A stretch of DNA of 64,000 bases from Agaribacterium haliotis (lineage in GTDB: Bacteria > Pseudomonadota > Gammaproteobacteria > Pseudomonadales > Cellvibrionaceae). A program made the translations under genes and the position numbers. The stretch is from NCBI RefSeq assembly GCF_002312815.1, contig NZ_NKQJ01000011.1:1-64000 (forward strand). Reading direction: 5' to 3'. This document shows positions 43,463-51,465 of this stretch, one piece after another (position 1 is the first letter of the stretch; each line of letters starts with the position of its first letter). Below the pieces are notes generated by a model that saw only the letters and a list, made by a program, of their open reading frames with translations, did not search any database and was not told the origin of the DNA.

Positions 43463-43506
43463 GCGGTGTTTCAGTATTGCCTGTTTAACAGGTTTTGAAA
43501 CGCCGC
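43463..43506. terminator. Two-level inverted repeat after tex
   Basis: GCGGTGTTTCA (43463-43473) pairs with TGAAACGCCGC (43496-43506) with one G-U pair, and CCTGT-TTA-ACAGG forms an inner stem. It lies between convergent tex and the LysR gene. No U-run follows, so it may be an mRNA-end structure. Confidence 0.4.
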
Positions 43507-43592
43507 AGCTTAGCGCTTAATTTTCGGTTTATAATTAGTGTTAACAGGCCCTAGTGCTTATCAATTAGCATTTCTAGTGCGGGCGTTTTATC

Positions 43593-44489
43593 TTAAGTTA
43601 ACTGCCCCTCAATCAATTCTCGTTTTTTCTCAAATAAGCCCAGCAAAAATTGTTTAAAAACTTTAAGCCGGGCGACATCTCGCTGTTTGCTGTTGCTGAT
43701 CATCCATATGTGATTTAAGTGTTTTGTATCTGCCCCGGGCAGGCGCTGTAACTCTTGTGTATTGTCGCCTAAAAAACAGGGCAGATGAGCCATGCCCATA
43801 CCGGCGCGTGCAGCTTCGAGTTGTAGGCGGCCATCAGCCAGGCCGTGCCAGGCTTCTAATTCAGGGTGGGGGCTGAAACCGACCCAGCGCGGCGATTTTT
43901 GCATCTGTCCCCAGCCGAGCCAGCGGCCCTGGCCGCGATTTAATTTATTTTTTATATAGTCTGGTCGCGCATAAAAACAGCTGGCTGCGGCGCAGAGTTT
44001 GCGGCCAATAACATTTTCCGGTAATTCACTTTTTATACTGACAAAACGCAGCGCCAGCTCTGCCTCGTGTTTTTCAATATCGAGTACATTGGTGCCTATG
44101 TGCAAGTTGAGTTCTATCTCGGGGTAGCTGTCGCAGAACTCGGCTAGTTCCGGCAGCAACAAATAGGTGGCAATAACATCGGGGCAGGTCAGGTGAATAA
44201 CGCCGGCCAGAGTCTGATCTTTACCGGTCAGTTCGGCTTCGGCATCAAGCAAATTTGCTTCGGCCTTTTGCGCGTAGTTGAGCAAGCTTTTGCCATCGTC
44301 GCTGAGTTGGTAGCCGCCAACGCCGCGATCAAATAGACGTACGCCGAGAGCTTTTTCCAATTGGTCTATGCGCCGGCTGACCGTGCTGTGACTGGTTTGA
44401 AGCTCAGAGGCGGCGGCGCGGGCGCTGCCCGAGCGCGCGACTAATAAGAAAAATTGGATATCGTGCCAATCTATGGTCGATTTTTGCAC
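43593..44489 (-). CDS. LysR family transcriptional regulator
   Basis: This 298-residue regulator has the N-terminal winged helix DIQFFLLVARSGSARAAASE, LQTSHSTVSRRIDQLEKALG and VRLFDRGVGGYQLSDDG, and a C-terminal effector-binding domain (LAGVIHLTCPDVIATYLLLP). It is divergent from the SRPBCC-protein gene with 126 bases between them, so that gene is the first candidate target, as is usual for LysR regulators (inference). The ligand is unknown. Confidence 0.9.
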   Translation of the reverse strand: MQKSTIDWHDIQFFLLVARSGSARAAASELQTSHSTVSRRIDQLEKALGVRLFDRGVGGYQLSDDGKSLLNYAQKAEANLLDAEAELTGKDQTLAGVIHLTCPDVIATYLLLPELAEFCDSYPEIELNLHIGTNVLDIEKHEAELALRFVSIKSELPENVIGRKLCAAASCFYARPDYIKNKLNRGQGRWLGWGQMQKSPRWVGFSPHPELEAWHGLADGRLQLEAARAGMGMAHLPCFLGDNTQELQRLPGADTKHLNHIWMISNSKQRDVARLKVFKQFLLGLFEKKRELIEGQLT

Positions 44490-44615
44490 CGCTGTGGTCT
44501 TTTATTTGCTGTTTCGGTGCGTTAATTGTCCGTTTACACTTTGTTTAAGTCAATTCACTTCCACCGTAAACACTAGAGCAAAGGCCAACGACAGCCGAGC
44601 AAGGACACCTTAATT

Positions 44616-45101
44616 ATGCGTATTCAAAAACAGATACAACTTAACTGCGATATCAATAGCGCCTGGCAGGCACTGGCTCACGATTGTGCAGCCATTGATC
44701 AATGGTTTGCACCTGTGCAGCGCTCCTATGCGCTCGATACTCAGCCAGCGCTTAAGGGGGCGGCCTGTGCTGGCCGCGTATGTGAGTTAGGTAAAAATGC
44801 CGGCGGTGCCAAAGCAATAGAGAAAATCACCGAGTGGGATGAACAGCACAAGGTGCTGGCTTTTGATGTGCAATTACAAGATGCGCCTGCGCTTTTGCCA
44901 ATTCGTGGCAGTAGCGCCCGCTTCTATTTACGTGAAACTGAGGGGGCTAAGCTGACTCTGTACATCGATGTCAGACCGAAGTTTAAAGCGCACGCTTATT
45001 TGCTTTACCCATTGTTGTTGCTGGGGCTGAACAAGAGCTTTAATGACCTGCTCAAGGCCTTTAAAGCTCATGTTGAGCAGCCCCTTGCCGCACCGGTGTG
45101 A
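44616..45101 (+). CDS. SRPBCC (START-like) family protein
   Basis: This 161-residue protein shows MRIQKQIQLNCDINSAWQAL, then a central strand-rich part and KLTLYIDVRPKFKAHAYLL, with a C-terminal helix LNKSFNDLLKAFKAHVEQ. This is the shape of the SRPBCC fold, which holds hydrophobic ligands in a deep pocket. There is no signal peptide. Ligand unknown. The gene lies divergently to a LysR regulator and may be under its control. Confidence 0.78.
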   Translation: MRIQKQIQLNCDINSAWQALAHDCAAIDQWFAPVQRSYALDTQPALKGAACAGRVCELGKNAGGAKAIEKITEWDEQHKVLAFDVQLQDAPALLPIRGSSARFYLRETEGAKLTLYIDVRPKFKAHAYLLYPLLLLGLNKSFNDLLKAFKAHVEQPLAAPV

Positions 45102-45140
45102 TCGCGCGGCAGAGCTGGGGTGCTCGCCAAGCGGGCGCAA

Positions 45141-45848
45141 TTAGGGGGTAAAGCTAGCAGAGATGGTACTCTGGCCAAGAATATAACTCTCGTAGCTTTG
45201 CTCAAACTCGCGGCGGCTAAAGTTCGGTGTAGCGTTGATTAGCGGCATATCCTTATCGAGCGCATAAATGGTGCTTTTATAAATATGGGCAAAGGGCGGG
45301 CAGGGGCCTGCATAGCCAATAGCTCCGTTATAAGCTCGACCTTCAACCACGCCGTGCATGCTTGCCGGATTAAAATCCAGAGGCAGGCTGCTAATTTCGG
45401 CGGGAATATTAAATACTGCCCAGTGCTTACAGGCATTTACACCCGCGCCGCAGGGGCTGACTTCATCGTCCATAATCAGCGCAAAACTCGCCGTCTGCGG
45501 AGGTGGATTTTGCCAGCTGAATTCTGGTGAACTGTTGCTGCCGCCTCTGGCTGTGCAGGCGTGGCTGCGTGGGATAACAGCGCCATCTTTGTAGTCGCTG
45601 GAGCTTAAGCGAAAGGCGGCCGGGCTCGGCTGAGCAGAACTCGAGGCTTCCGGGCTAGGTACGCTGGAGGCTTGAGTTGAGGGCTGACTTGAAGGCTGGG
45701 GCGAAGGCGATGGTTTGGCAGAAGCAGATACTGAGGGCGAAGCCTCAGGTGAGGCATTTGTTTGGCTGGCCGTATTGTCATCACCCGCGCAGGCGCTGAG
45801 CAAAAGGCTCAAGCTTGTGGCAACAATTAAGCGATTTGAATTAAGCAT
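45141..45848 (-). CDS. PEBP (YbhB/YbcL) family lipoprotein with Ser/Pro-rich linker
   Basis: This 235-residue lipoprotein has lipobox LLSAC (Cys19 or nearby), then a low-complexity linker of about 50 residues rich in Ser, Pro and Ala (PSPSPQPSSQPSTQ), and a phosphatidylethanolamine-binding domain. PEBP features are PEFSWQNPPPQTASFALIMD, the DDEVSP motif, KHWAVFNIP and GPCPPF. The linker suggests a tethered envelope domain. Cysteines in the domain (SPCGAGVNACKHW) could form a disulfide. The function of bacterial PEBP proteins is not settled. It converges with the SRPBCC gene. Confidence 0.87.
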   Translation of the reverse strand: MLNSNRLIVATSLSLLLSACAGDDNTASQTNASPEASPSVSASAKPSPSPQPSSQPSTQASSVPSPEASSSAQPSPAAFRLSSSDYKDGAVIPRSHACTARGGSNSSPEFSWQNPPPQTASFALIMDDEVSPCGAGVNACKHWAVFNIPAEISSLPLDFNPASMHGVVEGRAYNGAIGYAGPCPPFAHIYKSTIYALDKDMPLINATPNFSRREFEQSYESYILGQSTISASFTP

Positions 45849-45968
45849 AGATTTCCCTTTTCCGTTAATGGTTTTTACTGGGCTTTAGATCTCAAGTTGT
45901 CAGCGCAAACACTGGCCGACTGGGCGTCAGCAAATAAAAAATAGGCAAGGGGCTCTAGTGAAATACTC

Positions 45969-46012
45969 TAAAAAATTTTGAAAGCTGTACCTTTACTTAA
46001 AATTACAGCTTT
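45969..46012 (-). terminator. Terminator of the CadC-like regulator gene
   Basis: On the minus strand AAAGCTGTA pairs perfectly with TACAGCTTT (46004-46012 with 45981-45989), followed by CAAAATTTTTT. It starts about 28 bases after the stop at 46041. Confidence 0.82.
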
Positions 46013-46040
46013 AGATTATGACAGCTAAGCATTGTGAGCT

Positions 46041-47501
46041 TTAAAGTTGCTGAAGGCGTTTGTGCAGGTGGCTGTAATAATTTTGCATGGCACTTAGCTC
46101 ATACGTGCTCATCAACTGTTTGGCCTGATGCAGCTGTTGCTGCGCTGCGAGTTTGTCACCTGAATCCAGGTAGTTGCGGCTGCGATGTAAATAAGTACGG
46201 CTGCGACCGATGGGGCAGTGTACATTGCCGTAGAAACTCAGCGCGTGTCTGTAGGCGTTTTGTGCGGCGGCGTAGTGCTTATCGCGTGAATAAAACTGGC
46301 CCTGAAGTTCTGAGCTCAGCGCTTGAAACAAGCGATTATTGTTTTGTTTGGCCTGCGTGAGTGCAGCATCAATCCACTGCTGTACCGGTTCTTGCTCATT
46401 TTTTATAAACGCAATAAAAGCGCGCCAATAGTATAGGCCCGCCAGGGCAGGGCTCTGCTCCTTTTTGGCCGCGTTGATGGCCGCGCCCAGGTGCTGCAGC
46501 GCTTGATCGTAGTGCTTCTGGTAATACAGGCTTTCGGCGAGCTTGCGCCGGGCGCTGAAATTTTTTGTCTCGATGCTGACAAGTGCCTGAAAGTGTTGTT
46601 GTGCTGAGTGGTAGTCCTGCCTGTCCATTGCGTCGAGGCCGTCGGCAAATAATTGATTGCTAAAATCCGACACTAAAGCATCGGCCGAGTCAGAGGCCTT
46701 CAAATCAAGTTTTTGTGCTAGCGCTTTTGCTGTTTTTTGCAGTGCCTCAACTATTGTGGCCGCTTCAATAACCGCGCGTTGTTGTTGCTGCTCTGTGTGT
46801 ATGCTGTAGATCAGTTGATATTCGTGAATACTGCCACCGAGAGAAAGTTCAACTAAAGCTTTGGCTCCCGTTTTTTGAAAAAGTGGTAATAGCTGCTCTC
46901 GCTGATAGTCTGGCGGCAGTTGAATTAAACGGCTGAGCTCAATAACAACTTCTGTCTGGCGCACAAATGTATTGTCGCTGCCACGCAACATATTCGTTAG
47001 TTGATCCATGGCCCCGTAACGGGTCCACGCCAGTTCGTTGCTGGCGACTGTGTTTTTTACCGGGAGTATTAAAACACTGCCGTCTTTAATATCGATGGTT
47101 TCTGTTGGCTTAACAACAGACCAGCTTAAAAATACGGCAAAGGCCGCTAACGCCGCTGCAGCGCCGAGCCAGGGCCACTTAGTTTGTGTTGAGACTTTTG
47201 CCGTCCAGCTATAGCCGAGCCGGGGGTGCGTGTGAATCAGCCTGGCGTCGCCGAGCAGTTGTCGCAGTTCTTTGATGGATTGAAACAGTACTTGCTCGTC
47301 GACAATAACATCTTGCCAGACCTCATCGAGCAGGCTCTGTTTGGAGCAAATTTCCCCGCGTGCCCGGATCAAACAAAGCAGTAGTGCAAAGCTTCGCGGC
47401 CTGACCGCTATTTGCTCGCCGTTGCGGCTAAGACAGCGGCTATGTTTTTCTATGCGATAACCGGCCGTGTAGAAAACATCGCTGCTCATAGGCAAAGCCA
47501 T
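46041..47501 (-). CDS. CadC-like membrane transcription regulator with TPR-type sensor part
   Basis: This 486-residue protein has an N-terminal OmpR/PhoB-type winged helix (YRIEKHSRCLSRNGEQIAVR, LLDEVWQDVIVDEQVLFQSI, THPRLGYSWTAKV), one membrane helix near residues 110-131 (WLGAAAALAAFAVFLSW), and a periplasmic part that ends in TPR-like helices (YYHSAQQHFQALVSIETKNF). This is the ToxR/CadC one-component architecture, in which the external domain senses a signal and the cytoplasmic domain binds DNA. The target is unknown; neighbours are a YkgJ-like protein and a PEBP lipoprotein. It has its own terminator. Confidence 0.88.
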   Translation of the reverse strand: MALPMSSDVFYTAGYRIEKHSRCLSRNGEQIAVRPRSFALLLCLIRARGEICSKQSLLDEVWQDVIVDEQVLFQSIKELRQLLGDARLIHTHPRLGYSWTAKVSTQTKWPWLGAAAALAAFAVFLSWSVVKPTETIDIKDGSVLILPVKNTVASNELAWTRYGAMDQLTNMLRGSDNTFVRQTEVVIELSRLIQLPPDYQREQLLPLFQKTGAKALVELSLGGSIHEYQLIYSIHTEQQQQRAVIEAATIVEALQKTAKALAQKLDLKASDSADALVSDFSNQLFADGLDAMDRQDYHSAQQHFQALVSIETKNFSARRKLAESLYYQKHYDQALQHLGAAINAAKKEQSPALAGLYYWRAFIAFIKNEQEPVQQWIDAALTQAKQNNNRLFQALSSELQGQFYSRDKHYAAAQNAYRHALSFYGNVHCPIGRSRTYLHRSRNYLDSGDKLAAQQQLHQAKQLMSTYELSAMQNYYSHLHKRLQQL

Positions 47502-47536
47502 TTAGTCGGTTTATTGTTGTAATACTGAGTCAGAAT

Positions 47537-47794
47537 CTACTCTGCCGAACTGTCTTCAAGCAAGCGAATTATGCTCATCGCCTCGTCGCGATTACTGCCG
47601 CAAAAAGCTTCTTCTGGAATAAAGGCCTTACACCACGGCGGGTAGTCAGCTTGGCCCCAAATGCGACAGCGCAGTGTTTGTCTATCGAGATTGATGCAGT
47701 ACTCACCTGCTTTTTTGCCGGAAGGAGCGTTGGCATAGCCCTGTTTGATTGACGGCGCGATGCAGCATGCAGCGCAGCCTTCTCGGCATTTCAT
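47537..47794 (-). CDS. YkgJ family cysteine-cluster protein
   Basis: This 85-residue cytoplasmic protein begins MKCREGCAACC and ends its core with YCINLD, LRCRIWG and YPPWCKAF. The spaced cysteines match the YkgJ (zinc or iron-sulfur binding) family. Length is short but normal for the subfamily. Role unknown. It lies upstream of the CadC-like gene, 35 bases away on the same strand, and could be transcribed with it. Confidence 0.88.
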   Translation of the reverse strand: MKCREGCAACCIAPSIKQGYANAPSGKKAGEYCINLDRQTLRCRIWGQADYPPWCKAFIPEEAFCGSNRDEAMSIIRLLEDSSAE

Positions 47795-47941
47795 AGCGGG
47801 TGTTGCTCAGTAATTTAGGGCCGCAGGTTAGCGACGTGGTTTGACAGCAAGCTTTGCCGCTATGCTTAAGCGGCATTAAGTGATACTGCCCCTGTAAGGC
47901 GCAGTTTACATAAACTCTGCGCAAAGCGCCTCAGCCTTAAC

Positions 47942-49231
47942 TCAGCGCCAATACAGAGCGCCGGCGTCAAACTTTTCACCCGGCGCCTGTGTTTTTTGCC
48001 CGGCCGTGCTCTGGCTGCTTTCAAAGCGCTGGCTGTCACACCAATTGATACCTTCTGGTATAGCTTTAGTACTGCCGAGATTGTTGATAAATTCACTGAA
48101 ATCACTTTCGGGCAGCATGCTGTTTAATACAAACTCGGCCCGCGCGAGCACTTGAGCGGTGGCGACTCGGTTGCGCGCGCCCCAGCCGATGACGTAGTCT
48201 GCACAGCTGTTGCTGCCCGGTGTGGGCGCGCTGGTAAAGGCCATATCGCGGTCAATTGCAAACAGTCGCAGCATCATAATTTCTTCAAACAGCATGGCGA
48301 CATCTTCGTAAGGGGTGCTGTAGTTGTAGTTGGCGCTGGCGCCGTCTGGCGCAAAAGCCGCGCCTATATCTGTGGCTTGCTGGCTTTTGAGTGAAGAGCT
48401 GGCTTTTTCACCGTGGTACATCGTCAGTGCCGCTTCAAACATCAGGCCCGAATCCAGCGGGTTTAGGGCCAGTAAGCGGCTGCTTGTCCAGCTGTCGAGT
48501 TGGCTGCGCGCGGCTTGCCAGGGTTTATCGGAAGCTTTAAGGCCGCTGTGGCTCGCCACGGGAAAGTAGTCATTGGCGTGAGCGAGTTCGTGCAGAAGCA
48601 GGGCACTGGCCAAGTAGCGCACGTCTTCAAACTCGCGCGGTGTAGTGGATTCGGGGCCGCTATAGCGATAGGCCAGCTCTTGATTTTTTACGTAGCGAAA
48701 TAAGTTGCGAAAAGCCAGTTCGTTGTCGAAGTCGGCGCGAAAATCTTGTTTGGGGTTGATAGTTTGCGCCTCGGAGACGTTTTGCCACAGATAATTAGGG
48801 TCTAAATAAATAGCGCCGGTTTGAGGGTCGTAGTAGGCCGGGCGAATATCGTCGTCGATCACAACCATGGTGACGCCGCGAAACATCGTGAGTAGTTCTA
48901 TTGGGCTGTTGAGCAGTAGCTCTTCAAAACGCTCGCCCATCCAGTCGTGGCTGACAAGTAAGCGCTGACTAATTTCGGCAATGCCCGGCTGGCTGCTTGC
49001 CATACCGATTAATGGCATGGTGCCTAGGGTACAGGCTTCTTTTTCGTTCTGCGCCGAGGCACACTCTTTAAGCTGGTGGGCCCAAGGGCTGGTTACGAGC
49101 CAGGGTTTTAGGTTGGACAGTTCTTCGCGGCTCGCGCCCTGATGGCTTGTATCGTTTTCTTCTTTAAAATCGCAAGCAGTTAAAAATAAGAGCGATAAGA
49201 ACAAATTGGTGCTTAGTAAGGTTTTTAACAT
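47942..49231 (-). CDS. Lipoprotein with HExxH metallopeptidase-like motif
   Basis: This 429-residue lipoprotein has lipobox FLTAC (Cys20). The zinc-protease-like motif LLLHELAHANDYF places HELAH at 214-218, inside a helix as in zincins. Candidate third ligands lie in VAMLFEEIMMLRLFAID, further on. Conserved-looking surroundings include VIDDDIRPAYYDPQTGAIYL. No family is recognised, so peptidase activity is a proposal from one motif. It is probably anchored in the outer membrane facing the periplasm or surface. Single gene; a 22-bp palindrome lies just upstream of its start. Confidence 0.7.
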   Translation of the reverse strand: MLKTLLSTNLFLSLLFLTACDFKEENDTSHQGASREELSNLKPWLVTSPWAHQLKECASAQNEKEACTLGTMPLIGMASSQPGIAEISQRLLVSHDWMGERFEELLLNSPIELLTMFRGVTMVVIDDDIRPAYYDPQTGAIYLDPNYLWQNVSEAQTINPKQDFRADFDNELAFRNLFRYVKNQELAYRYSGPESTTPREFEDVRYLASALLLHELAHANDYFPVASHSGLKASDKPWQAARSQLDSWTSSRLLALNPLDSGLMFEAALTMYHGEKASSSLKSQQATDIGAAFAPDGASANYNYSTPYEDVAMLFEEIMMLRLFAIDRDMAFTSAPTPGSNSCADYVIGWGARNRVATAQVLARAEFVLNSMLPESDFSEFINNLGSTKAIPEGINWCDSQRFESSQSTAGQKTQAPGEKFDAGALYWR

Positions 49232-49252
49232 AAGCAGTTCCGCAGGCTGTTT

Positions 49253-49274
49253 TAGGGCCTGTTAACAGGCCCTA
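49253..49274. repeat. 22-bp perfect palindrome centred on GTTAAC
   Basis: The left half is TAGGGCCTGTT and the right half AACAGGCCCTA, with no mismatch. The right half with its flank (GTTAACAGGCCCTAGT) recurs at 43540-43555. It lies 22 bases upstream of the lipoprotein start. It may be an operator or a dispersed repeat. Confidence 0.55.
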
Positions 49275-49500
49275 GTAAGTTTAGCTAGTTCAACAGCGGC
49301 CGGGGCGAACACCGCGCGTTTTTCTCAGAACAAATTAGATTAAACACACAAGCCTTAGCAAGGCCCCTGTTAACAAAACACAGTGAATATAGGTAAACCC
49401 GGTTTTTGTCTTGTTCCAAACGAAGGTAAGTATTTACTCGCTTTTGCCGAGCTGTGGCTGCAGTATGGTGTTTGCAACACGCCGGAGTAAAACGTTTAAA

Positions 49501-50229
49501 TTAAAAATCGCCCCAGTACTGCTGAGCCAGAGCCAGTGCAGTGAGCGGAGCAGTTTCGGTGCGAAGTACTCGCGGCCCAAGGGCAAGATTTTGAAAACCG
49601 GCACTGTGGGCCGCGTGAATTTCAGCCTCACTCAAGCCGCCTTCGGGGCCAATTAAAAAGCAGGCGGAACTTGCAGTCGGCAAATCGGAAAAGCGCTGGC
49701 TATTGCGGTGGTGTAAAACGAGTTTTAATTCACAGTCCAGCTGTTGTTTGTAAAATTCCGCAAGTGAGATAGCCGGCTTTAGTTCAGCAAGTATATTGCG
49801 CTGGCTCTGCTCGCAGGCAGCGATAATGATTTTTTGCCAGCTCGCCGCTTTCTTCTGCAGGCGTTCACCCCGGAGTTTAACCTCGCAGCGTTCAGTAAAC
49901 AGAGGTTGAATAATGCTGACGCCAAGTTCGGTGGCTTTTTGTAAAACTAAATCAAAACGCTCGCCGCGACTTAAGCCAATGGCAAGTACGCTTTTTAACG
50001 GGCTTTCATTATTGTTCTGGCGAAACTCACCTACGGCTAGAGTGGCCGCTTTTTTTGAACTGGCAATAATGCTTGCATCAAACTCGCCGCCGCGGCCGTT
50101 AAACAAGATAAGCGAACGCCCGACATCCATACGTAAAACTTTGAGCAGGTGATGTGAGGGCGCTTGCTCAAGCTCTAGTTCAGTGCCGGAGCTAAGTTCC
50201 TGTTCGGTATAGATGCGAGGTACGCGCAT
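49501..50229 (-). CDS. rsmE: 16S rRNA (uracil1498-N3)-methyltransferase RsmE
   Basis: RsmE methylates U1498 of 16S rRNA. The 242 residues have the N-terminal PUA-like domain (MRVPRIYTEQEL, HHLLKVLRMDVGRSLILFNG) and the knotted SPOUT methyltransferase: VLAIGLSRGERFDLVLQKAT, FLIGPEGGLSEAEI and NLALGPRVLRTETAPLTAL. Length is normal. The gene follows metF by 12 bases, so it is likely co-transcribed at the end of the methyl-cycle cluster. Confidence 0.95.
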   Translation of the reverse strand: MRVPRIYTEQELSSGTELELEQAPSHHLLKVLRMDVGRSLILFNGRGGEFDASIIASSKKAATLAVGEFRQNNNESPLKSVLAIGLSRGERFDLVLQKATELGVSIIQPLFTERCEVKLRGERLQKKAASWQKIIIAACEQSQRNILAELKPAISLAEFYKQQLDCELKLVLHHRNSQRFSDLPTASSACFLIGPEGGLSEAEIHAAHSAGFQNLALGPRVLRTETAPLTALALAQQYWGDF

Positions 50230-50241
50230 GGTTTGTTTCCG

Positions 50242-51084
50242 TTAGCTGCTCAAGCCGAGGTTTTTAATAATATTTGCGCTCGGTTCAACTTGGTTCATTG
50301 TATAAAAATGAAAACCCGGTGCGCCATTATCTATCAGTGTTTCGCACAACTCACTTACTAGGTCTAAACCAAAGACGTGAATACTGGCGCTATCGTCTGC
50401 GTAAGATTCAAGTCGTTTGGCTATCCAGCGCGGTATATCGGCACCGAAGTTGGCACTAAAGCGAGCTAAATTTTTATAATTTATGATTGGCATAATACCG
50501 GGGTAAATCGGTTTATTAATGCCAGCTTTGTCGCATTGTTCGATAAAATAAAAAAATGCGTCAGGGTTATAAAAATACTGGGTAATGGCGTAGTCAGCCC
50601 CGGCGTCAAACTTAGCTTTTAAATAAGTTATGTCTTTGTCGTAACTTTCGGCTTCCGGATGGATTTCCGGGTAGGCTGCAACGGCTAGTTTAAAATGATC
50701 CCCAAAGTGCTGGCGAATAAAACTTACAAGTTCATTGGCATAGATAAGTTGCAAAGAACCACCGACGCCGGAGGGTATATCACCGCGCAAGGCGACAATG
50801 CGGTCAACACCTGCGTTTTTATATTTGCCCAATAGTTTGAGCATGCTTTGTTCATCGTCGCCACCAAAACTCAAGTGGGGAGCGACATTAAACCCTTCGT
50901 TTTTCATACTCGTGACGATACCGAGTGTATTGTCGCGTGTAGAACCACCAGCACCGTAGGTGACGCTAAAATATTTTGGCTGGAGTTTGTTTAGCTCATT
51001 GCGGGTGGTGACGAGCTTTTCGCGCCCGGCTTCGGTTTTAGGGGGGAAGAATTCGAAGCTGAACTGGATTTTTTCTTCGCTCAT
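50242..51084 (-). CDS. metF: 5,10-methylenetetrahydrofolate reductase
   Basis: MetF reduces methylene-THF to methyl-THF, the methyl donor for methionine synthesis, using FAD and NADH. The 280 residues show FSFEFFPPKTEAGREKL at the N-terminus, YFSVTYGAGGSTRDNTL, HLSFGGDDEQSML, RIVALRGDIPSG, the substrate motif ADYAITQYFYNPDAF, and YPGIMPIINY. Length matches the bacterial enzyme. It lies between ahcY (381 bases away, with two hairpin elements) and rsmE. Confidence 0.96.
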   Translation of the reverse strand: MSEEKIQFSFEFFPPKTEAGREKLVTTRNELNKLQPKYFSVTYGAGGSTRDNTLGIVTSMKNEGFNVAPHLSFGGDDEQSMLKLLGKYKNAGVDRIVALRGDIPSGVGGSLQLIYANELVSFIRQHFGDHFKLAVAAYPEIHPEAESYDKDITYLKAKFDAGADYAITQYFYNPDAFFYFIEQCDKAGINKPIYPGIMPIINYKNLARFSANFGADIPRWIAKRLESYADDSASIHVFGLDLVSELCETLIDNGAPGFHFYTMNQVEPSANIIKNLGLSS

Positions 51085-51140
51085 TATATGTTGCCACTCT
51101 TGGGCTTATAGTTGTTGCCTTCCAGGTTGGTGCCATCGGC

Positions 51141-51244
51141 GTGAGCGAGGGGCTGGCTTTGGGGGAGCGCGGTAAATACATCCCTGTACGCTCAGCGTCG
51201 GCATCCATGCCTCCGATGTCCCCAAAAGCCAGCCCCTCACTCAC
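51141..51244. repeat. Long hairpin element E2
   Basis: The left arm GTGAGCGAGGGGCTGGC (51141-51157) and continuing bases pair with the right arm ending TCACTCAC (51220-51244), giving about 24 paired bases with one mismatch and one indel. The loop holds GCGCGGTAAATACATCC and then CTGTACGCTC, an inner hairpin GGCATCCATGCC and GATGTCCCC. It lies in the ahcY-metF gap. Confidence 0.75.
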
Positions 51245-51294
51245 CTGACTCTGTGCCATTCAGATAGTTGAGCTGGCAGAGTGTCAGCTGTGAT

Positions 51295-51412
51295 GGTGGG
51301 GGCGACTTTCTGGGCTGTCCGAAACATGGATGTCGAAGACAAGCCCCCAAGGATGGCCCTCTTCGAACGTAGAGAGGACTGCTTGTGGCGTCTCCAGAAA
51401 GGGCCTCCCCCA
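51295..51412. repeat. Long hairpin element E3
   Basis: CTTTCTGG (51306-51313) pairs with CCAGAAAG (51394-51401), with further imperfect pairing outward (TGGGGGC with CCTCCCCCA). On the minus strand the core reads GCCATCCTTGGGGGCTTG, then CGACATCCATG, matching the box order of E2 and E5. It lies 50 bases from E2, next to the ahcY stop. Confidence 0.65.
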
Positions 51413-51465
51413 GCGCAGCGGGAAGTTACTGTTTGACTTACCCGACTAATCGTCGGGCAAAGTAC

